The notes under the pieces were generated by a model. That model was not told the origin of the DNA. It saw only the letters and a list, made by a program, of their open reading frames with translations, and searched no databases. Shown in pieces: positions 1 to 7,206 of a stretch of 64,000 nucleotides of DNA. The position numbers were made by a program, and so were the translations under genes. The DNA comes from Anaerolineae bacterium (lineage in GTDB: Bacteria > Chloroflexota > Anaerolineae > Aggregatilineales > Phototrophicaceae). Every line of letters starts with the position of its first letter. The first letter of the stretch is position 1. The stretch is taken from positions 124,001-188,000 of the forward strand of contig JANWYT010000028.1 of assembly GCA_025055175.1 (NCBI GenBank), given 5' to 3'.

Positions 1-376
1 CAGGCGTGGCTTGAGCCAGGTCGTTCAAGCGCAGCGCTGCCAGACCCAGGCTGCCGCTGGCTAGATCGCCGGGGATACGCTCGCACTGAGCGCTGATGTC
101 GCCGCTGCGAGTGGCAGTGGCATTGGCCTGGCCCACGCGCAGGCCATCCGTCCAACCAGCGAAGCCAGCCACCCCTACAATGCCGAAGGCCAACGCTGTG
201 CAGAAGACCAACACCAGCCCCCAGACTAAACATCCAGGGCCGCCAGCTTCTTCTCCGTCAAAGTGGTACGAGGCAGGAGTGTGAGGCGCACCGCTGTAGC
301 GCGGGTCTGCAGGTTGCCCAGCAGACATCCAGTTAGCGGGTCGGCGCGGTTGAGTATCGTCGCTGTGCAAGGTCAT
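1..376 (-). CDS. N-terminal part of a single-pass membrane protein (runs off the left edge)
   Basis: The leftward frame is open from an ATG at 376 to the window edge (125 codons) with no stop. About 48 soluble, Pro/Ser-rich residues come first. One hydrophobic segment follows (about residues 49-74, beginning CLVWGLVLVFC), and then an extracytoplasmic stretch with a CERIPGDL motif. The segment LGLAALRLNDLAQ at the edge has the spacing of a TPR helix, so a TPR protein with a membrane anchor is likely. The start is supported by AAGGAAG four bases upstream and a TATAAT element at 406-411. No family can be named from this fragment; the rest lies outside the window. Confidence 0.7.
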   Translation of the reverse strand, partial: MTLHSDDTQPRRPANWMSAGQPADPRYSGAPHTPASYHFDGEEAGGPGCLVWGLVLVFCTALAFGIVGVAGFAGWTDGLRVGQANATATRSGDISAQCERIPGDLASGSLGLAALRLNDLAQATP

Positions 377-405
377 GGGGCTTCCTTGTGTCGAAAACGC
401 AGGCC

Positions 406-434
406 ATTATAGGCTCAGGAAGCCCCTCTGAGAA
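406..434 (-). promoter_or_regulatory. sigma70-type promoter of the truncated membrane protein
   Basis: On the minus strand TTCTCA (429-434) is followed after 17 bases by a perfect TATAAT (406-411), then GGCC. It lies about 30 bases before the start codon. The -10 plus GGC context recurs before other genes of the window. Confidence 0.5.
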
Positions 435-447
435 GCGTTGAAGGCGG

Positions 448-1851
448 CTAATCCATCGCAGCAGCGAAGATACTAGCCGTGCTACCCTGCATTTCAGCCT
501 TAAACTGCTTGATGTTGACCTGGGCTAGGCAGTAGGCGCTGATGGCCAAACCAATCGCTCCAGCCACGAAGACCATCCCGTAAGCTGTCGCCATGTCGCC
601 TGTGATGTTCAGCCATAAGTCACGCACCATGCCACCGACGGCCACGCCGCCGCCACGCGCGAAGGTGACTGCCATCGTCCAGAAGCCGAGGAACGTACCG
701 GCTCGCCCCAGCGGACTCATGACCATCATCAGGCCCAATGCACCCACGTTCCAAATGCCCAATCCGATCCCAAGCACTAGTAGGCCCGGCTTGAGCAGAG
801 CGCGCGCATCGAGGAAAGCCGCTGCGCCGAACATGGCGAAAGCCGCGATTAGGGCCGCCACGCCAGCCTGCGACATGAAGGTGTTGCTCAGGCGCGGGTT
901 CTTGCGCGACCAAAAGATGAAAACCAGCGTCGAGACAATGGCCGTCAAACCCCAATACGCCGAGAAGCGGTTAGTCTCTTGAGCAGAGACGCCGAAGACA
1001 TCGCCTGCGAACGGCTCTAGTACGCTGTCTTGCGAGAAGGCGAAGAACATGCTGATGACCAGGAAGAAGAAGAAATAGCGCATGGGACGGCTCGTCCACA
1101 CCAACGACAACTCTTGAGCGATAGTACGGCGCGGGCCTTCTTCGGCTTGGCGCTGATTCTGAGCAGCTTCAGCCGGCGTCAAGCGGCGCTCCTCACCCAA
1201 CACAGAGAACAGCCACAAGGTGGCGAAGAGCAAGCCGACCACGATGAACATCGTCTGCAAAGCGTCCGGAGCGAAGCTTAGGCCAGTGATAGCCTGCTGT
1301 TCTAGTGGCTTGCTAGGCAATAGGATTCCGAAGGTGATCCCACCGACAGTGAAGCCCAGAAGTAGAAACGTCCAAACAATGCCGACGGCGCGCCCACGCT
1401 GGTGTTCTGGCGCGCGATCGTAGATGAGAGCTAGAAAGTTTGTGCCGCTGATGGCTCCGCCTACGCTGAACAGCAGCATGGACAGCGCAATCACAATCCA
1501 CAGGAAGGCGGCGCTCTCATGGCCCGTCCCACCCAGGCGCGCCAGTTGCGCAGTCGCCAAGCCCAGGCTGAAGATGGTGATGACCATCATCAGCCGCCCT
1601 AGCCACACCCAGAATAAGCGGCGAAAACCGAAATAAGTGCGCTCGTCGGACATGCGCCCCGCCCAGACGCCGACGGGGGCGAGGAAGTAGCGCAACGCCA
1701 ACAATAAACTGATGGGCGTCGCAGCGAAGCCCAAGTCACTAATCATGATGCGATTCCAAACGCCCGTCGTCAGCACATCCGACATGCCACTACCTAGATG
1801 AAAGGTGGCAATCTTTAGGTTGCGCCCTACCGATAAATTCTGCCCATCCAT
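448..1851 (-). CDS. PucC-family (BCH transporter-like) MFS protein
   Basis: Predicted 467-residue membrane protein with about 12 hydrophobic segments. The N-terminal part has the features of the PucC/LhaA branch of the major facilitator superfamily: the motif GVWNRIMISDLG, then a TPISLLLALRYFLAP helix and a WAGRMSD loop. In phototrophs PucC proteins are tied to light-harvesting complex assembly and (bacterio)chlorophyll handling. Homologues also occur where the role is unknown, and no photosynthesis gene is visible nearby. A GTG at 1863 is also in frame, but the ATG at 1851 has AGGTG nine bases upstream and is preferred. The gene stands alone, behind its own promoter at 1899-1927. Confidence 0.8.
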   Translation of the reverse strand: MDGQNLSVGRNLKIATFHLGSGMSDVLTTGVWNRIMISDLGFAATPISLLLALRYFLAPVGVWAGRMSDERTYFGFRRLFWVWLGRLMMVITIFSLGLATAQLARLGGTGHESAAFLWIVIALSMLLFSVGGAISGTNFLALIYDRAPEHQRGRAVGIVWTFLLLGFTVGGITFGILLPSKPLEQQAITGLSFAPDALQTMFIVVGLLFATLWLFSVLGEERRLTPAEAAQNQRQAEEGPRRTIAQELSLVWTSRPMRYFFFFLVISMFFAFSQDSVLEPFAGDVFGVSAQETNRFSAYWGLTAIVSTLVFIFWSRKNPRLSNTFMSQAGVAALIAAFAMFGAAAFLDARALLKPGLLVLGIGLGIWNVGALGLMMVMSPLGRAGTFLGFWTMAVTFARGGGVAVGGMVRDLWLNITGDMATAYGMVFVAGAIGLAISAYCLAQVNIKQFKAEMQGSTASIFAAAMD

Positions 1852-1898
1852 CGCGCTTTTCACCTGTTTTTGTAGATTTGCATAGATTTGACACGCAC

Positions 1899-1927
1899 AT
1901 CCTACAGATTTTCAGTGGCACTGTCAA
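1899..1927 (-). promoter_or_regulatory. strong promoter of the PucC-like gene
   Basis: The minus strand has a perfect TTGACA (1922-1927), a 17-base spacer and TAGGAT (1899-1904), about 48 bases before the ATG. This is the best -35 box in the window. Confidence 0.65.
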
Positions 1928-2097
1928 TTCAAAACATCATGAATTCTTCGTGACATTCGACACCATGAGAGAACTGTGAAACAGACTTTACAGGCGCTCA
2001 GTCGTGCTTTATACTTCCAATAGTTCACAACTTTCAGAAAATTCTGAAAGTTCCACAGGTGACTACCCCCTGTTTGCCTGTTGGTACCCGGACGCAT
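1924..2097 (-). CDS. possible 57-residue small protein (doubtful)
   Basis: A short leftward frame begins at an ATG preceded by AAGGAGG with five-base spacing, the strongest ribosome binding site seen here. The product would be basic and rich in Trp, Cys and Lys, unlike the Ala/Leu/Arg-rich proteins around it. It spans the palindrome at 2029-2052 and ends inside the promoter of the next gene. It may be a real small protein, a leader peptide, or chance. No family is recognised. Confidence 0.25.
   Translation of the reverse strand: MRPGTNRQTGGSHLWNFQNFLKVVNYWKYKARLSACKVCFTVLSWCRMSRRIHDVLN
2029..2052. promoter_or_regulatory. perfect 24-bp palindrome, candidate operator
   Basis: An 11-base arm, AACTTTCAGAA, is repeated exactly inverted after two A residues. 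Direct neighbours GTTCACAA and CCACAGG do not extend it. The loop is too short for a terminator, so a site for a dimeric regulator is more likely. It lies about 100 bases upstream of the -35 box of the PucC-like gene. Confidence 0.5.
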
Positions 2098-2110
2098 GTC
2101 TCCCTCCTTG

Positions 2111-2132
2111 ATGCCGCGCAAGCGGCATTTTT
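2111..2132 (+). terminator. hairpin with T-tract reading rightward
   Basis: ATGCCGC, loop GCAA, then GCGGCAT followed by five T residues: a textbook intrinsic terminator in the rightward direction. There is no rightward gene upstream. It may stop antisense or sRNA transcription, or the stem alone may end the leftward acetyltransferase transcript. Confidence 0.5.
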
Positions 2133-2157
2133 GCTTGGCAGGGATAGCGCGTCTGAA

Positions 2158-3018
2158 CTAGTCCAACACTTTGACGACCTTGTGGTAATCGCGGACGCGC
2201 GCACGCTTCTTGAGCTGACGCTGCAAAAAATGCGAGAGGGGCAGGACAGCCGGGATCACTGCATTGCGATAGGGTCGGATAGCCATTTGCCGATGATAGC
2301 CTTGCGCTATCATATGCAGCCAAAGGCCGTGCATACGCGCTTCTGGAAAGAGGTACATAATGCTGCACCGTAGCAGATCAGGAGCTACCTCGTGCCAGAT
2401 CATCCAGCCCATCAGACGACCGTCCATGCGCACTCCCATACTGCCACTGGCGATTGGGTAGGGTTCTTCTTCGGGGTGCATAGCACCACCATATTCGCCT
2501 CGGCGCGCTTCGACGATGGCCAAATCCTGCTGAGTGCGCTCCGACCAGGGGAAGATTGTCACGTTAGATGGCAGCTGCGGCAGCGGGTAGCGATCCACAA
2601 CATCACCTGTCGTCGCAAATGGCGCTTCGACGACGTTCATGTGAACGAAAGGGGGTTGCCAACCGCACTTCTCTAGCACGCGAGCCAGAGCAGCCTTAGG
2701 CGGAAGGTAGGACGTTTCCAGGCGCTCGTCACCACGCGCGCGGGCCAACTGCTCGAGACCTAGCACCAAAGCCGTCCCTAGGCCGCGTAAGCGGTGTTCA
2801 GGCAAGACAAACAGCGACATTAGGCGTGAGTAGGCTCGCTGAGGATGCGACAAGGCCAAGACGAGGCCGATAGGCCGGCCCTGATGGTACGCTGCCAGGC
2901 GCACAGCGTGTTCTTCGGCCAGCATATAGCCATAACTGCCGAAGGTGAGATGCTGATAGTACTCAGCATCTTCAATGACGGGTATGCCAAGTTCGTAAGA
3001 CGAGAGGTTTTCGCTCAT
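2158..3018 (-). CDS. GNAT-family N-acetyltransferase
   Basis: 286 residues. Residues 66-90 carry the acetyl-CoA binding strand-turn-helix of the GNAT fold, with RLRGLGTA at 76-83 as the Q/RxxGxG/A pyrophosphate loop. The C-terminal half (about 150-280) is a second, weaker GNAT-like region without a clear motif A, so a tandem-GNAT architecture is likely. The substrate cannot be read from the sequence. The gene is divergent from lexA and followed by the 2111-2132 hairpin. A TATAAT at 3063-3068 on the minus strand probably drives it. Confidence 0.7.
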   Translation of the reverse strand: MSENLSSYELGIPVIEDAEYYQHLTFGSYGYMLAEEHAVRLAAYHQGRPIGLVLALSHPQRAYSRLMSLFVLPEHRLRGLGTALVLGLEQLARARGDERLETSYLPPKAALARVLEKCGWQPPFVHMNVVEAPFATTGDVVDRYPLPQLPSNVTIFPWSERTQQDLAIVEARRGEYGGAMHPEEEPYPIASGSMGVRMDGRLMGWMIWHEVAPDLLRCSIMYLFPEARMHGLWLHMIAQGYHRQMAIRPYRNAVIPAVLPLSHFLQRQLKKRARVRDYHKVVKVLD

Positions 3019-3062
3019 GGTTTATTCAGTCGAGGCCTTTTAGGCATTGTTCGCAAGCACAA

Positions 3063-3090
3063 ATTATAGCACTTGAGCAGTCTCAGCGAA
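3063..3090 (-). promoter_or_regulatory. probable promoter of the GNAT gene
   Basis: TATAAT (3063-3068, minus strand) with a weak TTCGCT (3085-3090) 16 bases upstream, about 45 bases before the start codon. Confidence 0.4.
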
Positions 3091-3145
3091 CTCCATTCCA
3101 CCAGAAAAATTAGGGGACGCATGAATCACGTGGCTTCTTTCGGCC

Positions 3146-3190
3146 CTCACCTCAAACCCCCGGCCCTCAGGCTTTGGAGAAGCAGGGCTA
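3146..3190. repeat. intergenic repeat, copy A
   Basis: CTCACCTCA (3146-3154) and AGCAGGGCTA (3181-3190) bracket a C-rich centre in the GNAT-lexA gap. The same two words in the same order bracket the hairpin at 43103-43138. This copy is longer and its stem is degraded. It resembles the C-rich REP-like intergenic elements common in large bacterial genomes. The remaining part of this 319-base gap holds only the two promoters. Confidence 0.4.
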
Positions 3191-3262
3191 GGCACAACGG
3201 TTTTGGGCGAACTTGACGGCCCAAGAGGATGAATGTTATGCGGCAGCACTTCTAGAAAAAAT

Positions 3263-3312
3263 TTGACGTAGGAACGAATGTTCGCTATACTCGCCTGATA
3301 GAACAAGTATTC
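3263..3312 (+). promoter_or_regulatory. lexA promoter with embedded LexA operator
   Basis: TTGACG (3263-3268), a 17-base spacer and TATACT (3286-3291) form the promoter. The spacer contains GAACGAATGTTC (3272-3283) followed by G, a match to the Gram-positive-type LexA box (CGAAC-N4-GTTCG) except for the first base. A second, weaker GAACAAGTATTC lies at 3301-3312. A box placed between -35 and -10 implies autorepression. Confidence 0.75.
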
Positions 3313-3337
3313 AGCTGATGGAATGGTGTAAGAGCTT

Positions 3338-4018
3338 ATGAAAGACTTCAACCAACTCTCTGAGCGCCAGCGTAAGATTGTGCGCTTCATGGTGCAGTAC
3401 CACGAACGTTTTGGCTATCCCCCTACTATTCGCGAGATTGGCGACGCCACTGACATTCGCTCAACCTCCGTCGTCAACTACAACCTGAACAAGCTGGTCA
3501 GCGCTGGCTACTTGCAGCGCTCCGACAAGGTATCGCGCGGCCTGCGCCTCGTCGCCGTCCCTCCGCTCGGACAGAGCGACAAAGCACGCAAGGTCAGCCA
3601 ATTCACACGTGTACCCCTAGTAGGCCACATCGTCGCCAGCGCTCCCGTGCCAATCCCAGAAGACGTCGGCCACTACTACGACGAAGAAGCTCTGATGGAG
3701 CTGCCTCCGTCTCTGCTGGGCAACGCCGACCCCGCTCAAGTGTTCGCCCTGACGGTGAAGGGCGACAGCATGATCGACGCCATGATTCGCGAAGGCGATA
3801 TTGTCATCCTGCACAGCCAGGCAGAAGCGCGCAGAGGCGATATGATCGCTGCATGGCTGCCGGGACGAGGCGAGACCACTCTCAAATACTACTTCCCAGA
3901 GGACGACGGGCGCGTGCGCCTGCAACCTGCCCACCCCACCCTGCCACCTATTTATGTGCCAGCCTCGGAACTAGAGATCAAGGGCCGCGTGCTGACCGTC
4001 ATCCGCAAGCTGAGCTGA
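3338..4018 (+). CDS. lexA: LexA, SOS transcriptional repressor
   Basis: 226 residues. A winged-helix DNA-binding domain occupies 1-70 (LSERQRKIVRFM, then PPTIREIG and a TSVVNYNLNKL recognition helix), followed by a linker and an S24 peptidase domain from about 90. The catalytic dyad is Ser144 (VKGDSMIDA) and Lys183 (TTLKYY). The self-cleavage region reads GHIVASAP, giving an Ala100-Ser101 bond where most LexA proteins have Ala-Gly. On DNA damage, RecA filaments would trigger cleavage and derepression. The upstream box indicates autoregulation. The stop codon overlaps the start of the next gene (ATGA). Confidence 0.95.
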   Translation: MKDFNQLSERQRKIVRFMVQYHERFGYPPTIREIGDATDIRSTSVVNYNLNKLVSAGYLQRSDKVSRGLRLVAVPPLGQSDKARKVSQFTRVPLVGHIVASAPVPIPEDVGHYYDEEALMELPPSLLGNADPAQVFALTVKGDSMIDAMIREGDIVILHSQAEARRGDMIAAWLPGRGETTLKYYFPEDDGRVRLQPAHPTLPPIYVPASELEIKGRVLTVIRKLS

Positions 4019-5142
4019 TGACGCGCCTGCTGCTGGTAGCCTGCTTGTGGGCCAGCCTGTGCCTGAGCGCTGCTCAGACCACCCCGCCCACCCTGGACGA
4101 CTGGTGGGATGGACGCGCCGTCTGGCGCTTGGAACGGCGCGATGTGGGCCTGCCGATGGGCGAGAGCGACACGCTGGCCTTGCCCGATGGGCGCTTATGG
4201 TCGTATGCCCATGCCAGCAACCGCTCACATGGCTTGCTTGATTCTTGCGGCCAGCCCGTGCCATTCCCTGGTTGCCTAGCTTTGTGGGAGAGCCGCGACG
4301 CGGGCCTCAGCTTCGGCCTGAACTGGCCCGTCTGTCTCATCCCTTGTGGCGCTTGCCCATGCCAAGATGAGCGCGATCATGTCCAGGCTCAGCAGTATCC
4401 GCGCCTAGCCCGCGCCGACGATGGTACATTTTATCTGGCCTACGAATGGCACGCTCAGACCATCTTGCGCCGCTCTAGCGACGGCCTGATCTGGTCAGAC
4501 TGGGCCTTCTTGACCACACCAGGCGGCACGTGGCCAATTGAGTTTGCCCCCTGTTCTGAGGTAGAGCGGATTGGCTCGCATCCTTTTATACGCGGCCAAG
4601 CCGATGATTGCCTGGTGGGCGCGCCGCCTGGCCTCTACATAGAAGGTGACACGCTCTACGTCTTCGTCGCGGCAGGCAGCGCGCCTAGCCACATGCGCTG
4701 CTACAAAGGGGATCGGCGCGGCCCGCTAGATGCGCTGCATTTGTGCGACCATGACCCGCTGTTCGGCGGCGCGCGCGAGTACGGCCCGCTGGATGCCTAC
4801 GGAGCAGAGGCCAACCCCTATTTCGACTTCCGCTACGTCAGCAGCGCTGAGGTGCTGAAAGTAGGTGAGCGCTACTACATGGCCTACGAGGGCATACGCG
4901 GCCCAGATAAACTAGAGCGCGGCCTGGATACCCAATTCGGGCTGGGTTTCGCGCGCAGCCTGGGGAACGCCATCGATGGCTCGTGGGAAGTCTACCCACA
5001 CAACCCCATCCTGCTAGACAGCGGCCTGAACTGGGGGATAGGTCATGCCGACCTGATTATGCTAGACGGGGTGACGTACCTATACAGCGCAACTTCCCAA
5101 GAGACCCGCGGACGCTATGTGCTGGCCTGGTCGGAGGAATAG
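4018..5142 (+). CDS. secreted beta-propeller protein, glycosidase/sialidase-like
   Basis: 374 residues starting at the ATG that overlaps the lexA stop by one base, which implies translational coupling. A signal peptide ends near LCLSAAQ. The mature part has propeller-blade repeats of the type PRLARADDGTFYLAYE, with later copies VLKVGERYYMAYE and DLIMLDGVTYLYSA. This pattern is seen in five-bladed GH43/GH32-like and BNR-type folds. It has many cysteines, including a dense CLIPCGACPC patch, suggesting disulfides outside the membrane. No catalytic triad can be assigned with confidence, so a non-enzymatic carbohydrate-binding propeller is also possible. The 3' end is overlapped by an opposing frame. 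Confidence 0.6.
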   Translation: MTRLLLVACLWASLCLSAAQTTPPTLDDWWDGRAVWRLERRDVGLPMGESDTLALPDGRLWSYAHASNRSHGLLDSCGQPVPFPGCLALWESRDAGLSFGLNWPVCLIPCGACPCQDERDHVQAQQYPRLARADDGTFYLAYEWHAQTILRRSSDGLIWSDWAFLTTPGGTWPIEFAPCSEVERIGSHPFIRGQADDCLVGAPPGLYIEGDTLYVFVAAGSAPSHMRCYKGDRRGPLDALHLCDHDPLFGGAREYGPLDAYGAEANPYFDFRYVSSAEVLKVGERYYMAYEGIRGPDKLERGLDTQFGLGFARSLGNAIDGSWEVYPHNPILLDSGLNWGIGHADLIMLDGVTYLYSATSQETRGRYVLAWSEE

Positions 5143-5309
5143 GCGTCGTCGCTCTGAGCAGATGCGCGCGATTGGTCATCATGGCCCAGGCAGTGCGCCG
5201 CCTGGCGCTGATCGCTCTCGCGGCGCAAGTGCAGGGCCAGATAGCTGACGTAATGGGCGTTCTTGCCCAGGTCATACTCAGTGAAGATGGTCGCTGGGCT
5301 GCTCTCAAT
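5115..5309 (-). pseudogene. out-of-frame C-terminal continuation of the adjacent membrane gene
   Basis: Directly after the end of the 5305-5829 gene, the +1 frame stays open for 64 codons with ordinary protein-like composition (IESSPATIFTEYDL, then GKNAHYVSYLALHLRRE) and no start of its own. Removing one A from the CTAG at the junction would join LDARL to IESS without a break. It ends 28 bases inside the convergent propeller gene. A genuine frameshift mutation, programmed frameshifting or an assembly error are all possible. Confidence 0.5.
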
Positions 5310-5829
5310 CTAGACGCGCGTCCAGCCGCTGCAAGCGCACGCTGATCCGCGAGAAGTCTACCAGATCGCTCATCCCCAGGGTGCGCAGGCGCAGGGCCGC
5401 TTCAATGTCGCCCATCTCGCGGTTGGTGCGCAACAAGCGCAGCGTTTGAGTGCGTGGCACGAGCGTCTCTAGGCGCAAAAGCGGGTCATCTGGCACAGGG
5501 GCGGGTTGACCGTCCAGGGCTTGTAGCCCTTCCAGGGCCAGGTCGTAAGCTTCTTCCAGCGGCAGATCGACTTCGATGACGCGCTGCTGGTGTGAGTCGG
5601 TGTCGTCGCTGGCCTGCTTCTTGCCCTGGAAAGCGCGCTGCTGCAAGCGTTCGCGGAGGGTCATTCCCATCCACACTAATCCGACAGTGAAGCCAGCGTA
5701 GATGACCGTCAGGCCCAATAGCATGAGAGGCGGCAGCCTGAGGCTGAGCATGGTGAAGAAGAAGAGCAGCGTCACAAAGATCACGAAAGAAGTCATCATC
5801 AAGCCAAAGGCTCTACGTCGGCGCGTCAT
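5305..5829 (-). CDS. two-TM membrane protein of unknown function, apparently frameshifted
   Basis: 174 residues from an ATG with AGGGAGA upstream; an earlier in-frame ATG at 5871 lacks a ribosome site. Two adjacent hydrophobic segments (MMTSFVIFVTLLFFFTML and LMLLGLTVIYAGFTVGLV) are followed by a charged linker and a soluble domain with VIEVDLPLEEAYDLALEGL. The latter resembles the start of a ligand-binding or polyketide-cyclase-like fold, but I cannot name it. The frame stops at 5305 while a coding-like continuation of 64 codons lies in the next frame, so the intact protein would be about 240 residues. Its upstream neighbour is the methyltransferase-like gene 54 bases away. Confidence 0.6.
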   Translation of the reverse strand: MTRRRRAFGLMMTSFVIFVTLLFFFTMLSLRLPPLMLLGLTVIYAGFTVGLVWMGMTLRERLQQRAFQGKKQASDDTDSHQQRVIEVDLPLEEAYDLALEGLQALDGQPAPVPDDPLLRLETLVPRTQTLRLLRTNREMGDIEAALRLRTLGMSDLVDFSRISVRLQRLDARLD

Positions 5830-5883
5830 CCGCACATCTCCCTGTCTCACTGAGCGTTCGCTTACGCTCATTCAACACGACCC

Positions 5884-7197
5884 TCATGCTGTGGTGCGCC
5901 CCAGCAAGGCAAGAACGTCCAGATAATACGTTTGTGGGGCAGGATCAATGGGCTGGACGCAAAGCAGAGCGTAGCCTCCCTGGCTCAGGCGGGCCAAATC
6001 GCGGGCTAGGTTGACGAGTTGACTGCCAATCAGGATCAAGCGCGGAGCTTGCAAAGTCAGCAGAGCGCGCAGAGTGCGTTCGTCTAGGCCGCTAGGTGGC
6101 ACGTCGGCAACGACCAAATCGAAGGCGTCGCGGTTGGCATCCAGGAAGTCAGCGCAGGCTGACTCGATCAAGCGCACATGCGGCTGGTGTTGGAGATAGT
6201 GCAAGTTGTAATCAGCGTCGTTGATGGCGGGCGGATAGCTGTCTACCGCCACCAGGGTGGCACAGTGCGGCGCCAGAGCTTGAGTGAGCGTGCCAGAGCC
6301 ACAGTACAGCTCTAAGACGCGCTCCGTGCTGCCCAGCGCTGCCAACCCTAACAGAGCGCTGCGCAGCGCTTCTACCTGAGTAGGGTTGGGACGCAGGAAG
6401 CACCCAGCTGTGATCCGCACTTCGTCCTGGCCAAGCTGCCACAGGCTGGCGCTGTCTCCTACTAGGTTGAGCGGCTCATGATCGGGCGTGAGCGCGTTGA
6501 TGCTGAAAGGCAGATCGGTGGACAATTCGGGCAGGTCTTCGCTGCCCAAGTGCAGCGTAAGGCTAGTCTGCTCATGACTGTCCACCGTCAGGCTGAGGGC
6601 GCGCAGGTCAGGCAGAGCAATGTCCAATTCCATGTAAGCATCGTTCCACAGGTCAATCATCAGCGGGCAGGCGTCGATGGCCTCTAGACCACCTGCCATG
6701 CGTCGAAAGCCCAGACGACCATCTTCCAGCGGGTGGAGCGTGGCACTGTGGCTGTAGGCCCATTGGCGCGGCGCAGGCAGAACAGGCCGCAGAGCGCCCT
6801 CTAACAGCTCATCGTCGAAGCCTCCGTAGCGCGACAGGGCATCGACCAGCAGGTCGAACTTGAGCAGTAGCTGGGCAGGATAGGCGATATGTTGCCACTG
6901 GCAGGCCCAGCAGCGTTTAGGGCCAAAGTGTGGGCAGCGCGGCAGAACGCGATCCGCCGAGGCATCCAGCAAGCGCAAGCCCTCGGCAAAGGCGTGGCCC
7001 TGAGCTTGGCGCGTCAAGCGAACCTCCACGCGTTCCCCTGGGATGGCATAGGCAACGAAGACAGGCTGCCCTTTGTACATGGCCAGCGCTTGGCCTCCCT
7101 GGGCCATGCTCTCGATTGTGACTTGAAAGCTATCGTCGGAACGACGCGGTGGCTGGCTGCGCTTAGGCTTGTCAGAGCGGCTAGAGGTTCGAGACAT
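5884..7197 (-). CDS. RlmD/TrmA-type rRNA/tRNA uracil methyltransferase homologue lacking catalytic residues
   Basis: 437 residues. An N-terminal basic tail precedes a TRAM-like domain (about 25-80). An iron-sulfur cysteine set follows (Cys88, Cys96, Cys99, Cys177; CWACQWQHI matches the family's CGGCQWQH). The class I SAM fold has VLELYCGSGTLTQAL at 295-309. Family members normally end with DPPR and then an SCN/DP motif whose Cys attacks uracil. Here those places read DVPPSGLDE and LIGSQLVNLARDL, so the nucleophile is absent. By homology it should bind 23S rRNA or tRNA and SAM, but 5-methyluridine formation is doubtful. The gene follows the kinase gene closely; an in-frame GTG lies at 7203. 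Confidence 0.75.
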   Translation of the reverse strand: MSRTSSRSDKPKRSQPPRRSDDSFQVTIESMAQGGQALAMYKGQPVFVAYAIPGERVEVRLTRQAQGHAFAEGLRLLDASADRVLPRCPHFGPKRCWACQWQHIAYPAQLLLKFDLLVDALSRYGGFDDELLEGALRPVLPAPRQWAYSHSATLHPLEDGRLGFRRMAGGLEAIDACPLMIDLWNDAYMELDIALPDLRALSLTVDSHEQTSLTLHLGSEDLPELSTDLPFSINALTPDHEPLNLVGDSASLWQLGQDEVRITAGCFLRPNPTQVEALRSALLGLAALGSTERVLELYCGSGTLTQALAPHCATLVAVDSYPPAINDADYNLHYLQHQPHVRLIESACADFLDANRDAFDLVVADVPPSGLDERTLRALLTLQAPRLILIGSQLVNLARDLARLSQGGYALLCVQPIDPAPQTYYLDVLALLGRTTA

Positions 7198-7206
7198 GGT
7201 CACTCA

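Noticed and set aside
3853-4017. N-terminal extension of the propeller protein
   Set aside because: It overlaps lexA out of frame, and the signal peptide begins at the ATG at 4018.
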